Below are positions 32,685-39,983 of a stretch of DNA of 64,000 nucleotides, piece after piece; positions within the stretch are counted from its first letter, which is position 1; every line of letters begins with the position of its first letter. The stretch comes from Vagococcus entomophilus. Its GTDB lineage: Bacteria > Bacillota > Bacilli > Lactobacillales > Vagococcaceae. The notes under the pieces are model-generated. The model saw only the letters and a list, made by a program, of their open reading frames with translations. It was not told where the DNA came from and did no database searches. The stretch covers positions 868,001 through 932,000 of the forward strand of contig NZ_NGJZ01000001.1 of the NCBI RefSeq assembly GCF_003987595.1, given 5' to 3'. The translations under genes were made by a program, and so were the position numbers.

Positions 32685-32859
32685 CTACCTTCCTGATCAT
32701 TTCTTCAACGTAATCACTCTCGCCTTTTGAAAGTCTGTTCGTACTCTGACAATACTTAACAATAGACGTAAGCTGTTTATTCTTTTCTTTCAACTTCTCG
32801 TTATCTTTTTTAGCGAGTATCAGCTCATGTGTGCGTCGTGCTAGTTTTTGTTTTAACAT
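32677..32859 (-). CDS. Coiled-coil early protein (60 aa)
   Basis: MLKQKLARRTHELILAKKDN EKLKEKNKQLTSIVK then YVEEMIRKVDE: one long charged helix with leucine heptads. GGTGAGG precedes the ATG. It overlaps the methyltransferase start. Unknown role. Confidence 0.65.
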   Translation of the reverse strand: MLKQKLARRTHELILAKKDNEKLKEKNKQLTSIVKYCQSTNRLSKGESDYVEEMIRKVDE

Positions 32860-32875
32860 GTCCTCACCTGCCCAC

Positions 32876-33472
32876 TTATATTAGGTCTTCACTACACGCT
32901 AACAACTCGTTGCAATCACTTTCTAAAGATTCGAGCAATTCATTTTTATTTATTTCCTCACCGTTTTCGCTAACGGTATTTTTATACTTATTCCACGCTT
33001 CTTGTTTATTAATTTCAAATAACCGGCAATCTTCTAGTTCATTTGATATATCGCTAGAAAAAACTTTTAAAGCTTCTTCTACGTTAGCTGCTTTAATCAA
33101 AACGAAAGGATCTTTTTGCATAAAGTAACGTCTTCCATTTTTGTTTTTAATAGCTTTTTTTCCGAAGAAACGATAATAGTCTGTTTCGCAATGAGGCGGA
33201 ATGTCCAAAAACGCTTTTTTTATTTCTTTTGCTGATAATTCAAAGCAATCTTTTTTTCTGTAATAGCAATCTATCATCAATGGACCATATAGCGACGCTG
33301 AATATCCAATAAAATCATTCTTAGTTTGCCTTACAACCACTATCAGTTCGCCTTTTCCTAGTGTTTTGTAATTTCCTGTTTTATGTCTAAAATGAGCTCC
33401 TTTTTTCAAAAGAAAAAACTTTAATTCGTTTGAACCGGAAAGCTTGTCAATTAATCTTTGTCTGTTATTCAT
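32876..33472 (-). CDS. Phage protein (198 aa), unknown
   Basis: MNNRQRLIDKLSGSNELKFF LLKKGAHFRHKTGN.. KGELIVVVRQTKNDFIGYSA and a C-terminal ISNELEDCRLFEINKQEAWN. It has an N-terminal beta-rich domain and a helical acidic tail. It lies between RusA and methyltransferase genes with a four-base overlap. No family recognised. Confidence 0.6.
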   Translation of the reverse strand: MNNRQRLIDKLSGSNELKFFLLKKGAHFRHKTGNYKTLGKGELIVVVRQTKNDFIGYSASLYGPLMIDCYYRKKDCFELSAKEIKKAFLDIPPHCETDYYRFFGKKAIKNKNGRRYFMQKDPFVLIKAANVEEALKVFSSDISNELEDCRLFEINKQEAWNKYKNTVSENGEEINKNELLESLESDCNELLACSEDLI

Positions 33473-33810
33473 GTTAGTTCTCCTCTTTCATTTAAAAAAT
33501 CAATTTCTAACTCAACACGTGGTTTAAAGCTGTATAGCTTTTGAGTGCTAATTGCTGCTATCTGTCCGTCATTTTTGTACAAAATACCCTCTGCTGCATC
33601 TGTTATAGCCTTGAAATAATTGTCCAAATCGGGTTTTTTATCACAGTAGACAAGTTCCTGTTCAACCTTGCTACGTTTTGTTTTACTAGAAACTACCGTT
33701 TTCGGCGGATAGACATAGAAAACAATGTTCACGTAGATAGGTCCTTTGTCTATTAGCTTTGGCTTGCTGATCATTAATTGTAATTGCACGTTACGCTTAT
33801 AAGCTTTCAT
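33469..33810 (-). CDS. rusA: RusA-type Holliday junction resolvase, start codon unclear
   Basis: The core motif KPDLDNYFKAITDAAEGILY KND holds the catalytic aspartates of RusA. From the ATG at 33810 the protein is 113 residues and lacks the usual N-terminal arginine motif. The same frame is open upstream to 33903 and encodes KTLPKPQSRPRFSRHGTSVR TYEKSD, which is that missing N-terminus, but it offers no ATG, GTG or TTG. An AUC at 33903 ten bases after AAGGA would give 144 residues, the normal length. Confidence 0.82.
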   Translation of the reverse strand: MKAYKRNVQLQLMISKPKLIDKGPIYVNIVFYVYPPKTVVSSKTKRSKVEQELVYCDKKPDLDNYFKAITDAAEGILYKNDGQIAAISTQKLYSFKPRVELEIDFLNERGELT

Positions 33811-33944
33811 ATCACTTTTCTCATAGGTCCTAACGCTTGTACCATGTCTCGAAAATCGAGGTCTCGATTGTGGCTTTGGTAATGTTTTGATAATGTATTT
33901 GATAGCTCTATCGTCCTTTCTAAGAGTTTTTTATTTGATTGCAT
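33807..33944 (-). CDS. Small ORF (45 aa) overlapping the RusA N-terminus
   Basis: ATG at 33944 with AAGG nine bases upstream. The product MQSNKKLLERTIELSNTLSK.. LDFRDMVQALGPMRKVI is a plausible helical protein. Its TGA overlaps the ATG of the short RusA form. It competes with the in-frame RusA extension for the same DNA, so either it or the long RusA may be spurious. Confidence 0.45.
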   Translation of the reverse strand: MQSNKKLLERTIELSNTLSKHYQSHNRDLDFRDMVQALGPMRKVI

Positions 33945-33984
33945 GTATATTTACCTTAAAAAGTGTTTAGCATTCTCCTACGGC

Positions 33985-34884
33985 TTATTTTTGCATCTTT
34001 AGAGACTGTATACGCTCTTTGAAATAATTTTGTTCTTCTTCGCTCATTGGTTTTTCTTCTTTCACTTCGTTCTCGGTCCATTCGGGCAGCGATTCTTTCC
34101 TCACAGTAGGCTTCTGATACGACTTCTTGTAGCTAGTTATTATAGGTTGATTAAGATAACTCTCAAACTTTGTTCCAAAAAGCGTTTCTGGTCTAATAAA
34201 CTTCTGCATTTCAGGATTGTTGCTCCACTCAGTCACTTTTTTATCAATGACTGTGTAAAAGTCTTGTTCGCTGTATCCTTCGCTTATCCTAGCGTTTATC
34301 TTTTGTTGAGTTGACTTAGTCTGATATCTGTACTTTGTGCTAGCTTTGTTATTGAGATAGTTGATAATACGTTTTGATAACTCTGCTTTCGATTCTTTTT
34401 TGTCATTCTTGCTAGATGAAACTATTTGATTATCAGATAGCATGCAGTCGTGTTCGCTAGAACTCGACATAGTATCTTTATTAACCTTACCTAACCTAAC
34501 CTTACCTAACCTAACCTGTGGTGACGACCCGTCCACGTCTCGTTGACGTAATGTATACATTCCATTTTTTTCTTCTAATTCCTCTTTTTCACCTAAATAC
34601 ATTGTTTCGTTGTAAGTGTCTTTCCTTATGTAGTTGTGTATTTTCCAATCTTTGATTACTACAACTCCGCTTTCAAAAGGAAAGATGAACTCCTTTGCCA
34701 TGAGTAATTTCAAATCATCTTCGCTAGATCCTATTTTTCTCCTAATCGTTTTGGCGTTCCCTAAAAAGCCATCGTCGTCCGCTTCCATGTTCAAGTGAAA
34801 ATATAAACATTGAGCAGACAACGGCATATCTAGAAATAAGTCTGTATCTGTTATTTTTTTACTAAACATTCTTCGTTGTGCCAC
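33985..34884 (-). CDS. Replication initiator (phage replisome organizer)
   Basis: 299 residues. The N-terminal winged-helix region MAQRRMFSKKITDTDLFLDM PLSAQCLYFHL ... DDDGFLGNAKTIRRKIG is typical of phage replisome organizers. The C-terminal region INYLNNKASTKYRYQ ... LFGTKFESYLNQP matches the conserved Phg_2220_C domain. Its central repeat VRLGKVRLGKV is encoded by 15-bp DNA repeats that probably mark the origin. No loader gene is adjacent. Confidence 0.88.
   Translation of the reverse strand: MAQRRMFSKKITDTDLFLDMPLSAQCLYFHLNMEADDDGFLGNAKTIRRKIGSSEDDLKLLMAKEFIFPFESGVVVIKDWKIHNYIRKDTYNETMYLGEKEELEEKNGMYTLRQRDVDGSSPQVRLGKVRLGKVNKDTMSSSSEHDCMLSDNQIVSSSKNDKKESKAELSKRIINYLNNKASTKYRYQTKSTQQKINARISEGYSEQDFYTVIDKKVTEWSNNPEMQKFIRPETLFGTKFESYLNQPIITSYKKSYQKPTVRKESLPEWTENEVKEEKPMSEEEQNYFKERIQSLKMQK
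34483..34517. repeat. 15-bp tandem repeats inside the replication gene, probable origin
   Basis: AACCTTACCTAACCT occurs twice head to tail (34483-34497, 34498-34512) and a partial third AACCT follows. Iterons inside the initiator gene are the usual origin layout in this phage group (family knowledge). Confidence 0.7.
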
Positions 34885-34899
34885 GCTGTCTCCTCCTTT

Positions 34900-35355
34900 T
34901 TAAAACGGTAAATCATCGTCTGAAATGTCTATTCCACTTTTGTTGAAAGGGTCTACTCCAGGTAGCGAATCTTGATAGTTATGGTTGTTACTGCTAGTAT
35001 TTTGATTAATGTTTTGTGATGTATTTTCTTGTCTCTTTTTACCGCTTGTAAAAGAAAACTCTTTTCCAACAATTTCTGTAATATACACACGTTGTCCTTG
35101 CTGATTCTCATAGTTCCTTGTTTGAATTGATCCAGCGATCAAAACCTCATCACCTTTTGAAAAGTGATTTGCCATCGTCTCAGCTTGCTTATTCCAAAAA
35201 ACAATTTGAATAAAATCAGCGTCATTCGCTCCGTTTGCATTTGTGTAATTTCTATTGACAGCTATTGTGAAACTAGCTACTGCTTTACCGCTTTGTGTAT
35301 ACTTCAAATCAATTTCTTTCGTTAATCTCCCTTGTAGAATTACGTTATTAATCAT
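34900..35355 (-). CDS. ssb: Single-stranded DNA-binding protein
   Basis: 151 residues. The OB fold is typical (MINNVILQGRLTKEIDLKYT, SFTIAVNRNYTNANG, FIQIVFWNKQAETMANHFSK GDEV, GSIQTRNYENQQGQRVYITE). A Asn/Ser-rich linker follows, then the acidic tip DISDDDLPF that recruits partner proteins. It acts in phage replication and recombination next to the annealing protein. Confidence 0.95.
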   Translation of the reverse strand: MINNVILQGRLTKEIDLKYTQSGKAVASFTIAVNRNYTNANGANDADFIQIVFWNKQAETMANHFSKGDEVLIAGSIQTRNYENQQGQRVYITEIVGKEFSFTSGKKRQENTSQNINQNTSSNNHNYQDSLPGVDPFNKSGIDISDDDLPF

Positions 35356-36028
35356 TGCTCTTTATCTCCTCTACTTGTTTTTTAGTCATTAGTTTTAAGT
35401 CAATAACATCTTGATATGTTAATTTGACTGTTAATATTTTGTATTTGCTGATGAAATAATTAATACCTATACTATGTTGTTCTTGATGATGTTTTCGACA
35501 CAAACTCATAAAGTGATGTTTCGTGTGATCTATTTGTTTTCTGTTACGCCCTGACCCAACGCTCTCAACATGTGCGATGTCTGCGTGACAGCCGCATATG
35601 CAACACTTTCTATTTTTTAAACAAGCATAAAAGAAATAGTTGTTTTGAGTGAGGTATGTATAGCGTTTTGGCAAAGGAACATCGTTTTTTAATACAAAAT
35701 CAATCAAGAAATTAATAAAGTTATTTGCGTCCTCTTTTGTTGCTTCGGAATGACTGAATTTATTGCCTGTTTTCGCTTTGTAGTAATACTTTAAGACTGA
35801 TTCTATATGTTCAGGCTCATCACCGCTAAACTTTGATATATCGCCTATAAGAGCATGAGAAAGTTTATTTTGTTCACCTGTTATTCCGCGATTATCATGT
35901 ACAGTTACATCAACGACTAATTTTTCATTGTTTTCAATTAGCCTTAGATGTTCAAAGTTGATTAAATCATTAGCTTTCAATTTAATTATGTTGTTATTTA
36001 TTCCAATTAATTCAGCGTTAATTTTCAT
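35348..36028 (-). CDS. Putative HNHc nuclease of the recombination module
   Basis: About 226 residues. The N-terminal KINAELIGINNNIIKLKAND ... ITGEQNKLSHALIGDISKFS and the C-terminal zinc-HNH CCICGCHADIAHVESVGSG ... RHHF-like H-x-SLCRKHHQEQHSIG match the phage HNHc_6 family. It probably cuts recombination or packaging intermediates. ATG at 36028 is favoured over a start 39 bases upstream that overlaps the annealing gene. Its HNH core DNA is duplicated at 30444. Confidence 0.8.
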   Translation of the reverse strand: MKINAELIGINNNIIKLKANDLINFEHLRLIENNEKLVVDVTVHDNRGITGEQNKLSHALIGDISKFSGDEPEHIESVLKYYYKAKTGNKFSHSEATKEDANNFINFLIDFVLKNDVPLPKRYTYLTQNNYFFYACLKNRKCCICGCHADIAHVESVGSGRNRKQIDHTKHHFMSLCRKHHQEQHSIGINYFISKYKILTVKLTYQDVIDLKLMTKKQVEEIKSND

Positions 36029-36032
36029 ATAC

Positions 36033-36722
36033 TCACGCCTTTTTATTTTGGTTATTTTCCTTTTCAATTTGAATCATACGTTTGTTGATTGCCCTTTTTA
36101 GTAGTCCACTTTGTTCTATTGTCATGTCATAAAAATCTTTAATTTCATCTGCAATAAGGCCTTTTTCTTTGGTAAATTCATTTATCCAATCAATTAAATT
36201 ATCTTTATTTGAAGTATTCGTTGCTTCGTCCAAAGAAAAAACTAAAGCTTCAATCATATCTACAGTTTTATTATCAATTTTCGGTGGCTCAGGAACATCT
36301 TCACCTTGATAGATATAAAGCCCTAACCCATGTTTTGCCAATGCCTTTACGAAACAACGCTTTAACGCGTTATTAACTTGCATAGAATTTGGTTTTGTAA
36401 CGGGTTGATTTTTAAAGTTCAAAATTGGAAATATTTCAGTTTCCACCCTACCTTTTACAACCACGTCGACTTGAACAAAAGCTCCTTGCTCTTGGTTATC
36501 ACAGTAAGGCAGGCATTCTTCCACTAAAAAATTTTGATTACTATCACCAATTACCCGATGATGAGTAAACCAACGCACTTTTTCTTCGGATTCTGGATCG
36601 TATTTTTTCATATACTCCCAGGCGCTAGCCCATGGCAAATAGTCAAAACTTCCCTTTTCTTTTATTTTTTTCTTCACGTTAATTTTGTTCAAAGCTTCAA
36701 ATAAACTCGTTTTTTCATTCAT
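36033..36722 (-). CDS. Single-strand annealing protein (DUF1071, Sak-like)
   Basis: 229 residues. LFEALNKINVKKKIKEKGSF DYLPWASAWEYMKKYDPESE is the Rad52-like DUF1071 start. VTKPNSMQVNNALKRCFVKA LAKHGLGLYIYQGEDVP is the conserved core. It anneals complementary strands during phage recombination, with the SSB and RusA of the same cluster. Confidence 0.85.
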   Translation of the reverse strand: MNEKTSLFEALNKINVKKKIKEKGSFDYLPWASAWEYMKKYDPESEEKVRWFTHHRVIGDSNQNFLVEECLPYCDNQEQGAFVQVDVVVKGRVETEIFPILNFKNQPVTKPNSMQVNNALKRCFVKALAKHGLGLYIYQGEDVPEPPKIDNKTVDMIEALVFSLDEATNTSNKDNLIDWINEFTKEKGLIADEIKDFYDMTIEQSGLLKRAINKRMIQIEKENNQNKKA

Positions 36723-37023
36723 TTAAAAATTCCTCCTCATAAACAGGCGTAATTCCGCATCGTAAAGTTCGCTTATTCCTTATTGCTTCATGAACTGTTT
36801 TGAACGATATATTGATTTCTTTTGCTAATTCAGCTGCTGATATATACTGTTTAACTCTACCGTCTTCGTATAGCGCCAACACCTTACGAGCTGTTCTACC
36901 CCATCCTTTTTCATCTCCGATATAAAATTTTCTTCCCATCCCTTTTGTTGCTTTGCCCTTGTCTAGAGCTTGTAACATCATAAACCACTCCATAGACGCT
37001 TCTTTACTTTCATGCGCTCTCAT
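36715..37023 (-). CDS. HTH-containing early protein (102 aa)
   Basis: A basic N-terminal part (MGRKFYIGDEKGWGRTARKV) is followed by a NUMOD1-like HTH: YEDGRVKQYISAAELAKEIN ISFKTVHEAIRNKR. A likely DNA-binding protein. Several in-frame ATGs exist; 37023 is taken because it overlaps the upstream stop. Confidence 0.6.
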   Translation of the reverse strand: MRAHESKEASMEWFMMLQALDKGKATKGMGRKFYIGDEKGWGRTARKVLALYEDGRVKQYISAAELAKEINISFKTVHEAIRNKRTLRCGITPVYEEEFLNE

Positions 37024-37321
37024 GTTCAACACCTGCAATTCTTGCTATTTTCTTTAATAAACTAGGCAAATCTTTAGCTTTAACAGTAAAGGCTGCGTCT
37101 AGTTCTTCTTGTATTTTTCTAAAGTCCCAAGTTTCCGTTTTATCAGTGGACTCATTTAAAACATGTAAAAAGTTTCGATCGTTTTCTTCTTTAGATATGT
37201 CAATTCCTATCCAAATGTATTCCTCGTTATTTTTCTTATATCTATCAATCAATAAACGCATTCCTTGAGAATCTTCAAAAATTGAGCGACCTAGCTCATC
37301 AGTAGTTAACGTGTAAGACAT
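37010..37321 (-). CDS. Early phage protein (103 aa), unknown
   Basis: MSYTLTTDELGRSIFEDSQG MRLLIDRYKKNNEEYIWIGI ... FRKIQEELDAAFTVKAKDLP SLLKKIARIAGVEHES. The ATG at 37321 follows AAAGGAGTGGG. Alpha/beta, no family recognised. Overlaps the HTH gene downstream. Confidence 0.6.
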   Translation of the reverse strand: MSYTLTTDELGRSIFEDSQGMRLLIDRYKKNNEEYIWIGIDISKEENDRNFLHVLNESTDKTETWDFRKIQEELDAAFTVKAKDLPSLLKKIARIAGVEHESA

Positions 37322-37437
37322 GTTGCCCACTCCTTTCGCTTTTCAATGTTTTGAGTCGCAAGTAATGTTGATTTATAGCCTTGATACCATTTATCAGCTT
37401 TTACTTTGCTATCTGCTAACACTTTTTTTCTGTTCAT
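37306..37437 (-). CDS. Small basic protein (43 aa)
   Basis: MNRKKVLADSKVKADKWYQG YKSTLLATQNIEKRKEW.. overlaps the next start by 16 bases and supplies its ribosome site. Helical and basic. Support is position and close packing; the ribosome site upstream is weak. Confidence 0.5.
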   Translation of the reverse strand: MNRKKVLADSKVKADKWYQGYKSTLLATQNIEKRKEWATCLTR

Positions 37438-37470
37438 CAACTTGCATACACTCCTTTTTATGTGCTATAG

Positions 37471-37683
37471 TTAATTAAATGATTTTTTATTAGCTACTGA
37501 CTTACGACTGCTATCGTGAGTCATTTTTTTGTAGCTAATTGCATCCCATGCGAGCATCCACACGAGAATAAAAATGAGATATATCGCTGTTGTCCAACTC
37601 GACATGTGATTCCCTACGACTAATCCAAGGCCAAAAATTAGCAACAACGCCCCAACTCTTCTTATTTTGTACATCCCTTTCAT
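37471..37683 (-). CDS. Two-helix membrane protein (70 aa)
   Basis: Hydrophobic VGALLLIFGLGLVVGNHM and AIYLIFILVWMLAWDAI separated by a short turn, with a basic tail. The ATG at 37683 overlaps the stop of the 50-aa gene upstream (ATGA), which argues for this start. Function unknown. Confidence 0.65.
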   Translation of the reverse strand: MKGMYKIRRVGALLLIFGLGLVVGNHMSSWTTAIYLIFILVWMLAWDAISYKKMTHDSSRKSVANKKSFN

Positions 37684-37832
37684 CCTCTCGTGTTAATTTT
37701 ATTTTTTGCTTTGTGAACCTTTGTTTCTGCACGCATCATTTTCCCTTTTTTATCGAACACGCGCGGTACACCGTCCACCATTTTTATTTCAATGTTTTTG
37801 TACTTATGCGCTGGCATAATTGTTGTTCCCAT
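37680..37832 (-). CDS. Small basic protein (50 aa)
   Basis: MGTTIMPAHKYKNIEIKMVD GVPRVFDKKGKMMRAETKVH..: a strand-rich N-terminus and lysine-rich end. GGAGTGG precedes the ATG. Coupled to the membrane-protein gene. Unrecognised. Confidence 0.6.
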   Translation of the reverse strand: MGTTIMPAHKYKNIEIKMVDGVPRVFDKKGKMMRAETKVHKAKNKINTRG

Positions 37833-37845
37833 GATTTCCACTCCT

Positions 37846-38124
37846 TTAAATTTTTCTTTGATCGAAAAAGTCTTTTAAATCTTGTCGTGCTATTCTGTAA
37901 TCTTTTTCAGAAAATTTCGTCAGTTGTAAACCTTGAGCTATCCAACTGCTTAATTTATCATTTCCAATGTTTAACGTTTTTCTTACCTCTGTTTTAGTTG
38001 CATAAAGAGGTAATTCATTTACTACTTCTGCTTTTTTTAATGCTTTAAGTGCAATTTGTTCGAATTGTTCTAATAACTTTTCTTCGAATTCTCCTGGTAA
38101 TTGAATTGGTACGTTTATTTCCAT
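37846..38124 (-). CDS. DUF771 excisionase-like DNA-binding protein
   Basis: 92 residues, coiled N-terminus then YATKTEVRKTLNIGNDKLSS WIAQGLQLTKFSEKDYRIAR QDLKDFFDQR, a MerR/excisionase-type winged helix of the DUF771 family. GGAGAGA precedes the ATG. It could serve as excisionase (Xis); no other candidate is evident. Role inferred. Confidence 0.72.
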   Translation of the reverse strand: MEINVPIQLPGEFEEKLLEQFEQIALKALKKAEVVNELPLYATKTEVRKTLNIGNDKLSSWIAQGLQLTKFSEKDYRIARQDLKDFFDQRKI

Positions 38125-38153
38125 TTCTATCTCTCCTTTTTTAATCCAATATT

Positions 38154-38327
38154 TTATTTAATGCCAAAATCATCTTGGATGCGTTCAACACCCTCCATTA
38201 ATCCGTCTAAATTCGTCAACAATTCTTCTTTTAGTTTTTTATTAGCCTTAGTATCTTCCGCCAAAGAACTTATGCTTTTTGCTATGCTTTTTAAAGAAAT
38301 AGCGATGCTTTTAATTTCGTTTTCCAT
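38154..38327 (-). CDS. Helical early protein (57 aa)
   Basis: MENEIKSIAISLKSIAKSIS SLAEDTKANKKLKEELLTNL..: continuous amphipathic helix. ATG at 38327 follows AGGAGGAGCCAAA. Unknown function. Confidence 0.6.
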   Translation of the reverse strand: MENEIKSIAISLKSIAKSISSLAEDTKANKKLKEELLTNLDGLMEGVERIQDDFGIK

Positions 38328-38353
38328 TTTGGCTCCTCCTACGTACATAATTG

Positions 38354-38488
38354 TTAATTTTTTTTATAAAATTTATTTATTGCATCTAATGTTTCTTGTA
38401 ACTGTTCGACTTGGTCACTAGCCTTGTTGAGCAGTTCTTTTAGTTCACTTAGATCAATAGTAAAAGTTGCTGTAATTTCCTCATTCAT
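38354..38488 (-). CDS. Helical early protein (44 aa)
   Basis: MNEEITATFTIDLSELKELL NKASDQVEQLQETLDAIN..: short strand then a long helix. GGAGGGAAACG precedes the ATG, and its start overlaps the previous gene's stop. Unknown function. Confidence 0.6.
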   Translation of the reverse strand: MNEEITATFTIDLSELKELLNKASDQVEQLQETLDAINKFYKKN

Positions 38489-38798
38489 TCGTTTCCCTCC
38501 TTATCCATCGAGAAACAACTTGTTTCACAGGCGAATGGCGAAAATGACCTTCCATAACAATTTTTACTTTTTCAGGATATCCACCGTTAGTTTCCAAAAA
38601 ATCTCTGGTAGTGAATTCAACTAGCTTTAATACACTTTCGGGGGTTAGCTTTGGTAAAATAGCTTTATCTAGGTTAGTAATAATTTCTTGCTCCTGGTTA
38701 CGTTTAATAACTTGGAGTAAGTTTTTTATTTCTTGCAATTCTTGCATTATTTTTTGTTCTGTTTCTTTTGCTTTTCTTCTGTGAAAAAAATCTTTCAA
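38481..38798 (-). CDS. Early protein with coiled coil (105 aa)
   Basis: A basic and coiled N-terminus (MKDFFHRRKAKETEQKIMQE LQEIKNLL) and a C-terminal KLVEFTTRDFLETNGGYPEK VKIVMEGHFRHSPVKQVVSR. GGAGGAAGCAATT precedes the ATG. No family recognised. Confidence 0.6.
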   Translation of the reverse strand: MKDFFHRRKAKETEQKIMQELQEIKNLLQVIKRNQEQEIITNLDKAILPKLTPESVLKLVEFTTRDFLETNGGYPEKVKIVMEGHFRHSPVKQVVSRWIRRETNE

Positions 38799-38809
38799 AT
38801 TGCTTCCTC

Positions 38810-39568
38810 CTATGCTATTTCATCTAAATTGACGCCGTACTTGATAGCAAAGTCTTTTACTACTGCCACATAGATTTCAAGCAACCGTTTATCATCTGCA
38901 ATCACATCTAGTTTATTCAGCTTGTCACGTTTTGACTTACTAGCGCCCTCGTCTGCCATGCGTCTGCGTTTGTTTGTTAACCGTTGTTTCAAGTTTGCTC
39001 CTGCTCGCCTTTCAGACTCTTCGTAAATCTCGCTATTAATCTCCTTGTAAGCACTAAAGCCACCTTGATTTTTTGCCATATGTCTAATTAATTTCTGACA
39101 ATCTTTGCGCCAGTCTGTAACATTGAGTGCTACAATATCGGAAATATTATTCACTTTCGTTTCAATGCGTTTCGTTTCTTGTTCTTGTTTAGCAAGTGAT
39201 TGGACCACACTATTCATAAATTGCAATTCTGGACTCAGTTTTGATGTGTCTAGTTGCTGCTTGATGTGAGTTTCCATTTTGTTGAATGCTTCGATATATT
39301 TGAGTTTGAATTGCAATGCTTGTTTACCAGTAAACCCCATTGCTAGTAATGTGAATCCATCACGGTTCATAATTATTTGACGGTATGTTTGTTTATTTTG
39401 TGGATGTGTGTAGATATCTTCATAAAATAGGTCTGCGTAATTTTCCGCAACCCCCTCTTTTAAATCATCAATTGCTGCTAAAACATCTCTGTGATTTTTA
39501 TTGAATGTCTCCGCTACCTGTAAACTACTTGTTACTGCTTGTTGATTTTTCATGATTACTAAATTCAT
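38810..39568 (-). CDS. Rha-type antirepressor with ORF6C domain
   Basis: 252 residues. The N-terminal pRha domain (TSSLQVAETFNKNHRDVLAA IDDL ... IIMNRDGFTLLAMGFTGKQA LQFKLKYIEAFNKME) is joined to a C-terminal ORF6C-like DNA-binding domain (NVTDWRKDCQKLIRHMAKNQ ... KRDKLNKLDVIADDKRL). Such proteins modulate the lytic switch. It is the second gene after cro. Confidence 0.88.
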   Translation of the reverse strand: MNLVIMKNQQAVTSSLQVAETFNKNHRDVLAAIDDLKEGVAENYADLFYEDIYTHPQNKQTYRQIIMNRDGFTLLAMGFTGKQALQFKLKYIEAFNKMETHIKQQLDTSKLSPELQFMNSVVQSLAKQEQETKRIETKVNNISDIVALNVTDWRKDCQKLIRHMAKNQGGFSAYKEINSEIYEESERRAGANLKQRLTNKRRRMADEGASKSKRDKLNKLDVIADDKRLLEIYVAVVKDFAIKYGVNLDEIA

Positions 39569-39581
39569 TCTATTTCCTCCT

Positions 39582-39824
39582 TTATGTTGCTATTTTAGAT
39601 TTGTTTCTAATTGTACGAATTAAATCGTATCTTTTGCCTAAAAAAATATAATCGAGTTGAATTTGGTATAGGATTGATAATTCGTTTAATAGATTAATAG
39701 GAATATTACCACTGTCTTTTTCGTATTTAGCTAGCGTTTCGTGATGTATTCCAACTTCCCTTGATGCTTCCTTCAACGTGAAACCTGCATTAATCCGAGC
39801 AGCTCTTAAAGAAATTTCCAACAT
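39582..39824 (-). CDS. Cro-like repressor
   Basis: 80 residues, HTH_3 domain AARINAGFTLKEASREVGIH HETLAKYEKDSGNIPINLLN. ATG at 39824 lies seven bases after GGAGG. It is first gene of the leftward lytic operon, starting from a TTTACA-N17-TATAAT promoter whose spacer is a perfect operator. It is expected to repress cI and favour lysis. Confidence 0.85.
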   Translation of the reverse strand: MLEISLRAARINAGFTLKEASREVGIHHETLAKYEKDSGNIPINLLNELSILYQIQLDYIFLGKRYDLIRTIRNKSKIAT

Positions 39825-39855
39825 GTTCAAACCTCCTTTCGCTTAACTTGATTTC

Positions 39856-39900
39856 ATTATATACGATTTAATTCGTATTGTAAACAGATTAATTCGTATT
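39856..39900 (-). promoter_or_regulatory. Leftward lytic promoter with operators O1 and O2
   Basis: On the minus strand TTTACA (39884-39879), 17 bases, TATAAT (39861-39856). O1 is the palindrome ATACGATTTAATTCGTAT (39861-39878), covering spacer and -10. O2 is a diverged copy with one intact half site TTCGTAT (39893-39899), upstream of the -35. Confidence 0.85.
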
Positions 39901-39926
39901 TTTTTCGTTTTTTTTCATTTTTTGTA

Positions 39927-39955
39927 TTTACAAATACGATTTAATCCGATATTAT
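39927..39955 (+). promoter_or_regulatory. Rightward cI promoter with operator O3
   Basis: TTTACA (39927-39932), 17 bases, TATTAT (39950-39955). The spacer contains ATACGATTTAATCCGATAT (39934-39952), a near-copy of O1. CI and Cro presumably compete here as in lambda. Confidence 0.85.
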
Positions 39956-39983
39956 ATAGGTAACAAAAAGATGGAGGTCTAAA

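Noticed and set aside
37535..37732. 65-codon minus frame overlapping two small genes
   Set aside because: Overlaps the 50-aa and 70-aa genes, which have better ribosome sites and coupled ends.
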